A stretch of 10,411 nt of DNA from Candidatus Methanophagales archaeon (GTDB lineage: Archaea; Halobacteriota; Syntropharchaeia; Alkanophagales; Methanospirareceae), in the NCBI GenBank assembly GCA_030617585.1, contig JAUWVD010000030.1, positions 1 through 10,411 on the forward strand, written 5' to 3'. Below, one piece after another: positions 5,170-10,411 of this stretch. A program made the position numbers and the translations under genes. The notes beneath the pieces were generated by a model. The model was not told the DNA's origin and did not search any database. It worked only from the letters and a program-made list of their open reading frames with translations. How positions within the stretch are numbered: position 1 is the first letter of the stretch; each line of letters begins with the position of its first letter.

Positions 5170-6354
5170 TCACTTTATTTCCGCAACACCACGGCACATA
5201 AAATAAAGCGCCACATGCTCAGGTACCGAAGCAACTTCGCCTTCTTCCACCTCATAGCTTTCGCCTTTCATCGTTATCGAAGAATTGCGGGTGACACTTA
5301 TCTCTATTAGCGAATTCCCAAATGCAACTGCATCCACTAAGGGGTCAAAATCATCAAAAGTTTCTATACTTAATGGCTTTACTTGCAAACTCGATTTGCC
5401 ATGTAACGAAGTAGGCAGCCGGATAAGTCTTTTTATGTCTGCGGTGACTGGTGCGTCTGGTTTATCGGCATAAGCCGAGTATTTAGCCTCCGAACTTTTT
5501 GATAGCCCTTGCCAGATGGAATCAGAGAAGTGAGGTATTTGCCCTTTTTCTATCCTACTCATCACTGTTTCATCATTTGCAATTCGTAATATCTCTTTTG
5601 CTTTCTTCCTTTCCATCGCACCAACACTCTTTACCTCTTTGATAGCTTGTTTTTCGTCCATAGCCTCTATTTCGTGCAGAAACGCTATTAATCCTTTAAG
5701 AACTCGTTTTCCCCAGCCCTCGGGAATCAACCTCAAGTCCTCTCTTCCGGTCTTTTTGCCGCTCTTATCTTTTGAATCAGCCACTAAAAAGCTATTTATG
5801 TCCAGCCCGGTTGCCATCACATAATCAACAATCTCCCTTCGCTCGCGGCTTCCAAACCCTCTTACTTCTTCTGTTTCTATATGTATGTGGTAGCCCCTTG
5901 ATCCTGAAAATACCAGCTCTATCATATTTTCCGAAAATCCGAAATCGTTGAGCAGGAAGTCAATCAGTTTAAGCGTTTCTTCTTTCACGCACTTCAATAT
6001 GGCCTCATAAGAATAACTCTGGAACTCCGCTTCACCTATGATATGGTCTGCATCGAGGTCAAAGATCAAATCAGCGCCGAGCCAGCCTTTATCAGCCATC
6101 TTCGCCGTAGGATATTTGTATATTGCAGTTGAGAAGTAGGCATGTGCAGGGGCATTTTCCAGGAGGTAATTCACTAACTCCTTCTCAGCGGCAAAGGCTT
6201 TGTGCCGCCTCATAACGAGTTTCGACGGATAATAGTGGTCAAAGAGAACAAAACCCCACTCCCGCATCCCTAAATCCGTTGGGATTTCTACTTTTACCCG
6301 CCTATAATATTCACCAAATTTGGCCGTCACGAATCTTTTTGTTTGCTCATTCAT
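5170..6354 (-). CDS. priS: DNA primase small (catalytic) subunit PriS
   Basis: PriS is the catalytic subunit of the archaeal/eukaryotic-type primase, which makes primers at the replication fork together with PriL. The 394-residue product has the expected catalytic core. FDLDAD (98-103) supplies two metal-binding aspartates, SGSRGYHIHIE (150-160) is the nucleotide-binding motif, and VTADIKRLIRLPTSLHGKSSL (303-323) carries the third aspartate (D306) and the conserved RLPTSLHGK run. The N-terminal YYPSKLVMRRHKAF (41-54) and the REWGF segment are also typical. The length is within the archaeal range. No Shine-Dalgarno is seen before the ATG, and a CAATAAAAAATC element lies about 23 bases upstream, so a leaderless transcript is likely. 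It heads the minus-strand cluster. The PriL gene is not in the window. Confidence 0.97.
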   Translation of the reverse strand: MNEQTKRFVTAKFGEYYRRVKVEIPTDLGMREWGFVLFDHYYPSKLVMRRHKAFAAEKELVNYLLENAPAHAYFSTAIYKYPTAKMADKGWLGADLIFDLDADHIIGEAEFQSYSYEAILKCVKEETLKLIDFLLNDFGFSENMIELVFSGSRGYHIHIETEEVRGFGSRERREIVDYVMATGLDINSFLVADSKDKSGKKTGREDLRLIPEGWGKRVLKGLIAFLHEIEAMDEKQAIKEVKSVGAMERKKAKEILRIANDETVMSRIEKGQIPHFSDSIWQGLSKSSEAKYSAYADKPDAPVTADIKRLIRLPTSLHGKSSLQVKPLSIETFDDFDPLVDAVAFGNSLIEISVTRNSSITMKGESYEVEEGEVASVPEHVALYFMCRGVAEIK

Positions 6355-6370
6355 TTTTGTAAAATCTCGT

Positions 6371-6382
6371 GATTTTTTATTG
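6371..6382 (-). promoter_or_regulatory. Candidate TATA box for priS
   Basis: CAATAAAAAATC on the minus strand is centred about 23-25 bases ahead of the priS ATG. With no Shine-Dalgarno site present, this fits an archaeal leaderless or nearly leaderless mRNA. It is judged by position and composition only. Confidence 0.35.
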
Positions 6383-6411
6383 TATCTGGAGTATAGCTTC
6401 TACCTATTTAG

Positions 6412-6481
6412 GACGCAGATTTACACAGATTTACACGGATTTAATTTTTTCTGTGTTAATTAATCTGCGTTAATCTGTGTC
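6412..6481. repeat. Inverted repeat built from short ACRCAGATTWA units
   Basis: The left arm (6412-6444) holds three direct units in tandem, GACGCAGATTT, ACACAGATTT and ACACGGATTT, at 10-base spacing. The right arm (6451-6481) holds the same units inverted: its complement reads GACACAGATTAACGCAGATT followed by AATTAACACAG. The two arms therefore fold into an imperfect hairpin of about 25 pairs with a short T-rich loop. It sits in the 205-base gap between the divergent priS and hisG promoters and codes for nothing. Similar 'CAGATTAACGCAGATT' repeats are scattered in many prokaryote genomes. Whether this is a non-autonomous mobile element or a relic cannot be told from one copy. Confidence 0.65.
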
Positions 6482-6503
6482 AATAATTTATTTTCTTGTT
6501 CGC

Positions 6504-6512
6504 TATATTTTA
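6504..6512 (+). promoter_or_regulatory. Candidate TATA box for hisG
   Basis: TATATTTTA on the plus strand lies about 50 bases ahead of the hisG ATG, which would place the transcript start near 6535 and leave a leader of about 25 bases. Purine-rich sequence with GAGGG (6552-6556) follows, three bases from the ATG. Support is by position only. Confidence 0.45.
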
Positions 6513-6559
6513 CCAAAGAAATAAAAAAGGTATAGTAAAAAGGGAAAGAAAGAGGGAAC

Positions 6560-7441
6560 ATGATAAGCATAACGATACCAAAAGGCAGTTTAGAAGCGCA
6601 AACGCTGTTGCTATTCAAGCAGGCCGACCTGGAAATAAAAGTGACGAGTAGAGAATACAGCCCGAAGATAGAAGACCCACGGATAGATATTGTGAAGATA
6701 TTGAGACCGCAGGAGATACCGGAATACGTGGCGAAAGGGTACTTTGACGTTGGCATAACGGGTAAGGATTGGATAGTGGAACGGGGTGCGGACGTAGTGG
6801 AAATAGCGGACTTGAGTTATAGCAAAGCCGCGGAGAAAGAAAGCACCGTAAATATCGTCCTGGCTGTGCAAGCCGACCGTGCGGATATAAAAGAGGCAAA
6901 AGATATACCGCCGCAGAGTAAAATAAGCACTGAATATCCCAACCTTACAAAATCTTTCTTTGACAAACTCGGTATTCCCGTCCAGATATTCTTCTCTTAC
7001 GGCGCGACCGAAGCGAAAGACATGATGGACTGCATAGTCGAGCTCACGGAGACTGGCGAGACCCTAAGAAAGAACAACTGGCGGATAATAGGCTCGATAC
7101 TGGAATCTTCCACTAAGTTGATAGTGAATAAGGACTCGTGGAGTGATGCGGTAAAAAGGAAGGAGATAGATGAGATAAGAACTTTGCTTTCGGGCGTGAT
7201 AGAAGCAAGAGGTAAGGTATTGCTCAGCATGAATGTCGCGGAAGATAATTTGGCGGCTGTGGTGTCCGCGCTACCGGCAATGAAGCGGCCTACTATATCT
7301 CAACTTTATGATTCCGAGCCCCGATATTATGCGGTGGAAACGGTAGTGAGTAAGCGTGACGTGAATATCTTAATACCTGAGTTGAAGAGCATGGGCGCTG
7401 AGGACATTATAGAGATAGATATAAGCAAGATAGTGAAGTGA
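6560..7441 (+). CDS. hisG: ATP phosphoribosyltransferase HisG (long form)
   Basis: HisG joins ATP and PRPP in the first, feedback-regulated step of histidine synthesis. The 293-residue product is the long form. The catalytic part (1 to about 215) shows ITIPKGSLEAQTL (4-16), the GYFDVGITGKDWI motif (60-72), ISTEYPNLTKSFFDKLG (122-138), FFSYGATEAK (144-153) and the PRPP loop ELTETGETLRKN (161-172). The C-terminal ACT-like regulatory domain (about 216-293) ends in the usual run of 'PTISQLYD', 'YYAVETVV', 'VNILIPELKSMGAEDIIEI'. Long-form enzymes act without HisZ and are usually inhibited by histidine. The second residue block reads PKGSL where many enzymes have PKGRL, a mild change. The gene stands alone, divergent from priS and convergent with the UbiD-family gene at a 10-base gap. 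Confidence 0.96.
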   Translation: MISITIPKGSLEAQTLLLFKQADLEIKVTSREYSPKIEDPRIDIVKILRPQEIPEYVAKGYFDVGITGKDWIVERGADVVEIADLSYSKAAEKESTVNIVLAVQADRADIKEAKDIPPQSKISTEYPNLTKSFFDKLGIPVQIFFSYGATEAKDMMDCIVELTETGETLRKNNWRIIGSILESSTKLIVNKDSWSDAVKRKEIDEIRTLLSGVIEARGKVLLSMNVAEDNLAAVVSALPAMKRPTISQLYDSEPRYYAVETVVSKRDVNILIPELKSMGAEDIIEIDISKIVK

Positions 7442-7451
7442 AAGGCGTCTG

Positions 7452-8738
7452 TTATGTGTCCACAGAAGATTGTGCGGTTACAACCCGCTCATATCGCTCT
7501 TCTTCCCCCAGCACCTTCGTCGCATCTATTCCGAGCTTCGATGTCAGCCCATTTAAAGTAGATGGGTCAAGAGAAGAACCTTTTGCTTTTGGTATCAACA
7601 CCACATCTTCATCCCATCGAACCCGAGTCGCTATTGCATACTCCACGTCATCAGGGTTAAATATATCTATATCGTCATCCACAACGACAACGCGTTTTAG
7701 GCTGGGATGTGCGGCAAAAGCAGCGATAACTGCATTCTTTGCCTCGCCCTCTTTTTCCTTCTTTATCTGCACTACCGCATGTAAATAGCAGCATCCGCCA
7801 TCTGTCAAGAAGACGTTCTTTACTCGCGCCATACGCTCTACCGCTCTAAAGATCAAGGGTTCGTACGGCAGACCCATAAGCAGCTTGTGCTCCGCACCTG
7901 AAGGAAGGATAGCATGATAAATCGGATCTCTTTTGTGATACATCCGTGTAAGCGTGATAACCGGCTCAGACCTTATCTTGTCATATGTGCCGGTAATATC
8001 CAAAAATGGACCTTCTTTTGCACGCTCGTCACCTATGAACCCTTCAAAGACGATTTCAGCATGCGGTATCGCCACACCGTTATCTAATTTGAAAAGCTCT
8101 ATTGGTTCGCTTTTCAATGCCGAGGCATATTCAAATTCCTTGCCCGGTGGCACTCTTGTCGCTGCAGCCAAAAGGATCAGAGGATCCACTCCGATTGCTA
8201 TTCCTACTTTCAATTCCTCGCCTCTTTCTATCGCTTCACGATGCATCATATACAAATGCCTGGAAGGGACAAGCCTCGCGGCTAATCGTTTATCGTCTAA
8301 TATCATCATCCGGTGAAATGATGCATTTCTCACACCATCTAATTCCGCAACAACTACACCAGCCGTGATATAAGCGCCGCCATCTCTACTGAAATATGTT
8401 AATATCGGGAACTCACCCAAATCCGGCTCTTTAACCACTTCTTTCGTCGGTGAATCCGCTACTATGTTCACCGTGCCGCCCTCGCCACCTTCAGGTATTT
8501 TAGCCATGAATTGCACGATATTTGCAGTTGTTGTACCAAGCAACTCAGCCAGTGTTTTTCTCCCGCCAACTAGGTTCATTATGACCTTATGCGAACCGTC
8601 AACAGCGTGGAAAAGAACCGGCTGACCTTTTTGCTCATGCGCTGCACATATAGATGCCAGCTCGTATTTTGATGACACTGCCTCCCCTATCTCTATTACC
8701 TTTCCTTCTCGCGCTAATTTATCTATGTACTGTCTCAT
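7452..8738 (-). CDS. ubiD: UbiD-family prenylated-FMN-dependent decarboxylase
   Basis: UbiD enzymes remove carboxyl groups from unsaturated or aromatic acids with prenylated FMN, a cofactor made by UbiX (not in this window). The 428-residue product matches the short archaeal UbiD type. Visible family motifs are NASFHRMMILDD (138-149), RLVPSRHL (155-162), IAIGVDPLILLAAATR (180-195), HAEIVFEGFI (226-235) and the acidic EGPFLDITG (242-250), which in the family carries catalytic and metal-contacting carboxylates. Also present are PILPSGAEHKLLMG-like residues (AILPSGAEHKLLMG, 276-289) and the closing VVDDDIDIFNPDDVEYAIATR (352-372). In archaea one UbiD homologue is the decarboxylase that makes isopentenyl phosphate precursors in the modified mevalonate route (trans-anhydromevalonate 5-phosphate decarboxylase); a quinone or aromatic-acid role is the alternative. 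No clear Shine-Dalgarno is seen. It lies 52 bases downstream of the OMPDC-like gene and has its own TATA-like box. Confidence 0.92.
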   Translation of the reverse strand: MRQYIDKLAREGKVIEIGEAVSSKYELASICAAHEQKGQPVLFHAVDGSHKVIMNLVGGRKTLAELLGTTTANIVQFMAKIPEGGEGGTVNIVADSPTKEVVKEPDLGEFPILTYFSRDGGAYITAGVVVAELDGVRNASFHRMMILDDKRLAARLVPSRHLYMMHREAIERGEELKVGIAIGVDPLILLAAATRVPPGKEFEYASALKSEPIELFKLDNGVAIPHAEIVFEGFIGDERAKEGPFLDITGTYDKIRSEPVITLTRMYHKRDPIYHAILPSGAEHKLLMGLPYEPLIFRAVERMARVKNVFLTDGGCCYLHAVVQIKKEKEGEAKNAVIAAFAAHPSLKRVVVVDDDIDIFNPDDVEYAIATRVRWDEDVVLIPKAKGSSLDPSTLNGLTSKLGIDATKVLGEEERYERVVTAQSSVDT

Positions 8739-8780
8739 TTTTCGTATATCTTATATCCTATCTTGTAGCCTTAGGGGTCT

Positions 8781-8788
8781 TATTTATA
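8781..8788 (-). promoter_or_regulatory. Candidate TATA box for the UbiD-family gene
   Basis: TATAAATA on the minus strand is centred about 47 bases before the ubiD ATG, predicting a leader of about 20 bases. It lies just past the stop codon of the upstream gene, so ubiD may be transcribed on its own even though it follows that gene on the same strand. Confidence 0.45.
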
Positions 8789-8790
8789 CT

Positions 8791-9552
8791 TCATAAAAAA
8801 CTTCGGGTTACTTCACATAACCGCTTTGTGGCTTCTTTGATATCTTTTGCAGCGTATATAGCCCTACCTACGATCGCATAGCTCGGAAAATGCTTTACCG
8901 TTTCAAATGCCGCTACTATATCGCCACCCTGGTGTTCTTTACCTATTCCAGGAAAGAGAAAATTCGGCTCTTTTAGTTCCTGTTCTAATAATGTGCAGTA
9001 CTCCCTCATCTTTTCTATTTTGGTCCCGGGAATTACGAAATGCTCAACCCCCAACTTTGTAGCGTCCATATACATCCTCTTTGGTGCATCATCGGCGATA
9101 TAACCGCCTTCACTTCGTAGATATTTACTGTGTGTCATCTCACCACCAACTATCGGCGTTAAGCCGAACTTAAAGCAGCCCTTAACCGTTTCCTTTAGTT
9201 TTTCGGTTCCTACACCAACAACAGCTGCTTTTAACGCTTCCGGTCCCGCTTCCGGGAATATTATGACCGAACTTACCCCCGCCTCCTTACAAACCGCTAA
9301 TATGTCACCACCACATATTTCGGGGATGTCTGACCCTAATTTCTGATGGTCGTATATTATCGGAAGATCAGTATATGATAAAATTGTTTCACATATATGG
9401 GGTAATCCATAGTTCAATGCTAATATAGCCCCTACTTTATAACCCACTACACCTTCTATGTCGCTTGTCTCTTCTACTATCCGCTTTAACTCGCCTATAT
9501 CTTTTACATCACAAGCAGGCATAATCCCACATCTTGACTTGAAGAGTTGCAT
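8791..9552 (-). CDS. Divergent orotidine-5'-phosphate-decarboxylase-like protein (OMPDC/HUMPS superfamily)
   Basis: OMPDC makes UMP from orotidine monophosphate. The 253-residue product keeps the order of OMPDC barrel landmarks: GIMPACDV (9-16, first aspartate D15), YKVG (38-41, K39), a DHQKLGSDIP catalytic-type motif (68-77), VIIFPEAGPE (96-105), the PGIGKEHQGG phosphate loop (201-210) and VGRAIYAAKDI (228-238). The canonical active site is D-x-K-x-x-D, whereas here it is D-x-x-K-x-x-x-D, with one extra residue in each gap. There is also a long GGEMTHSKYLRSEGGYIADDAPKR middle segment (136-159) unlike standard PyrF. I believe this is a recognised divergent branch usually labelled OMP decarboxylase, but the substrate could differ. 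No Shine-Dalgarno precedes the ATG; a TATA-like box 29 bases upstream suggests a leaderless mRNA. The ATG at residue 11 is an unlikely alternative, since it would lose the first strand. Confidence 0.75.
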   Translation of the reverse strand: MQLFKSRCGIMPACDVKDIGELKRIVEETSDIEGVVGYKVGAILALNYGLPHICETILSYTDLPIIYDHQKLGSDIPEICGGDILAVCKEAGVSSVIIFPEAGPEALKAAVVGVGTEKLKETVKGCFKFGLTPIVGGEMTHSKYLRSEGGYIADDAPKRMYMDATKLGVEHFVIPGTKIEKMREYCTLLEQELKEPNFLFPGIGKEHQGGDIVAAFETVKHFPSYAIVGRAIYAAKDIKEATKRLCEVTRSFL

Positions 9553-9580
9553 TTTATCGTAAATAAATAATCCATACCTG

Positions 9581-9589
9581 CTTATAAAA
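9581..9589 (-). promoter_or_regulatory. Candidate TATA box for the OMPDC-like gene
   Basis: TTTTATAAG on the minus strand lies about 29-37 bases ahead of the ATG at 9552. A transcript starting about 27 bases downstream would have almost no leader, which agrees with the lack of a Shine-Dalgarno site. The 74-base gap to the upstream membrane-protein gene holds nothing else obvious. Confidence 0.45.
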
Positions 9590-9626
9590 TTTCTTTTTTT
9601 ATGCGTATCTGCCTAATCTTGTGGTT

Positions 9627-10411
9627 TCATGGTGACAGCCACCCGTGTATAAACATAACGATTAAATAAATAGCGAAGAAGAGAAGCACAATCATCACTC
9701 CGGCCCCTATGCTTAATTTCTCCATCGGCTCATCCACAAGTTGCGGCTTCTCTTCTTTCAGATCACGCTCTTGTCCACTCGGTTCAGAACCAAACGGGTT
9801 CCGCAACTTTGTGCATGTCGCTGTTATCAATACTATAGAAGCCGCCGCGGGATTCCTACTGAACCAAACAGCGGAATCGGTGAGCCTATGTACTCCTCTG
9901 TCCATAGCATTCGCAAAAGTCGTCAGCGGTTTCTCGCAGAACCATATAATACCTCTTCCTGCCTTCCGGTATATGTAATCTATATCATACGTTATCCGCT
10001 CATGTGGCATAATCAGTACTCTAAATGCGAAGAACATAAACGTGGTCACCGCCAATAACTCCAAGTTGCTTACGATATGCGCGAATGTGTATGCATCATA
10101 GAGAACAACCGGATACGGAAGAATAGCGTAAAGCAGCTGGGGATACACACCGAAAGCAACGCAGAGGAAAGCTACAACGCACATTGGAATAAGCATAAAT
10201 AACGGTGCTTCCTTTGCTTCTATCTCATCATTTCTCTTGAAAAAGGTAAAATAAGTGAGTTTCAAGAAAGATAGAAGAGTACCTATTGAACCCAACATCA
10301 AAACGAGTGTAAGAATATGCATGTGTGACAGTTCCGCGGCGTGTATTACCATTCCTTTACTCACGAATCCATTAAATCCTACAACACCCGAAATAGAGAG
10401 TGCTGCTATTA
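9627..10411 (-). CDS. Proton-conducting membrane subunit (NuoL/M/N- or MrpD-like), C-terminal part, start outside window
   Basis: The frame is open to the right edge, giving 260 visible residues; the GTG at 10364 is internal. The first part, ALSISGVVGFNGFVSKGMVI, matches the segment of complex-I antiporter-like subunits and Mrp antiporters where 'SisG.P...GF.SK' is conserved. Here the usual proline is replaced (GVVGFNGF). Membrane helices follow: LTLVLMLGSIGTLLSFLKLTYF, then LFMLIPMCVVAFLCVAFGVYP and a stretch around ELLAVTTFMFFAFRVLIM. A soluble region begins YDIDYIYRKAGRGIIWF, a feature I associate with MrpD-like proteins of archaea and deltaproteobacteria. A charged linker (PSGQERDLKEEKPQ) and one last helix (GAGVMIVLLFFAIYLIVMFIHGW) end the protein. 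The family moves H+ or Na+ across the membrane. Which complex it belongs to needs the missing N-terminal part and upstream neighbours. Confidence 0.83.
   Translation of the reverse strand, partial: IAALSISGVVGFNGFVSKGMVIHAAELSHMHILTLVLMLGSIGTLLSFLKLTYFTFFKRNDEIEAKEAPLFMLIPMCVVAFLCVAFGVYPQLLYAILPYPVVLYDAYTFAHIVSNLELLAVTTFMFFAFRVLIMPHERITYDIDYIYRKAGRGIIWFCEKPLTTFANAMDRGVHRLTDSAVWFSRNPAAASIVLITATCTKLRNPFGSEPSGQERDLKEEKPQLVDEPMEKLSIGAGVMIVLLFFAIYLIVMFIHGWLSP

Noticed and set aside
6412..6481. CRISPR-like array
   Set aside because: Units are only about 10 bases, have no spacers between them, and occur in both orientations within 70 bases.
6460..6899. Minus-strand frames over the start of hisG and the intergenic repeat
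   Set aside because: They run antisense to hisG and read into the repeat; no protein family is recognisable.
1..10411. A novel defence, mobile or multi-gene accessory system
   Set aside because: Apart from the fragment and repeats listed, the genes belong to known housekeeping families in a largely conserved order; no nuclease, toxin, integrase, transposase or reverse transcriptase motif was found.

Overview
The window is archaeal and almost certainly euryarchaeal. It carries archaeal DnaG, the small primase subunit PriS, a Gins51-type GINS protein, ribosomal proteins L44e and S27e, aIF2 alpha, Nop10 and a PAC2-family protein. It also has TATA-like elements about 25-30 bases ahead of starts, several genes with no Shine-Dalgarno site, and a tRNA without an encoded CCA end. 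The minus-strand order priS, gins51, rpl44e, rps27e, eif2a, nop10, PAC2 is, from memory, typical of Methanomicrobia-type genomes. A methanogen or an anaerobic methane/alkane-oxidising relative (ANME-1-like) is a reasonable guess but is not proven here.

Layout. Bases 1-134 hold the first 44 codons of argJ (minus strand, running off the left edge). A divergent AT-rich promoter region separates it from tRNA-Val(CAC) at 259-332 on the plus strand. Directly beyond the tRNA 3' end lies an antisense fragment of a GMP-synthase-like (GuaA C-terminal/ExsB-type) gene, cut at both ends. dnaG follows on the plus strand (878-2053). A 9-bp perfect hairpin ends it, facing the convergent translation/replication cluster. 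That cluster is transcribed right to left from priS (6354) to the PAC2 gene (2119), mostly with overlapping or abutting genes. Between priS and gins51 sits a knot of palindromes. Between priS and the divergent hisG lies a decayed inverted repeat built of roughly 10-base units.

Right side. hisG (6560-7441, long form with a regulatory C-terminal domain) converges at a 10-base gap on a UbiD-family decarboxylase (7452-8738). Upstream of ubiD on the minus strand is a divergent orotidine-5'-phosphate-decarboxylase-like TIM barrel (8791-9552). Beyond that is the C-terminal part of a NuoL/M/N- or Mrp-type proton-conducting membrane subunit (9627 to the right edge).

How the genes fit together. The central block joins replication initiation (PriS, Gins51) with translation and ribosome or tRNA handling (L44e, S27e, aIF2 alpha, Nop10) and a protein of proteasome-chaperone type. 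DnaG, in archaea mostly linked to the RNA exosome, sits convergent to it. The flanks are housekeeping metabolism (arginine, histidine, probably isoprenoid or quinone decarboxylation, pyrimidine-like decarboxylation) and membrane bioenergetics. I saw no CRISPR array, transposase, toxin-antitoxin pair or defence system. No clearly new multi-gene system is evident. The points worth a second look are the gene fragment against tRNA-Val, the OMPDC-like protein with altered catalytic-motif spacing, the two intergenic repeat structures and the long tail on the antiporter-like subunit.
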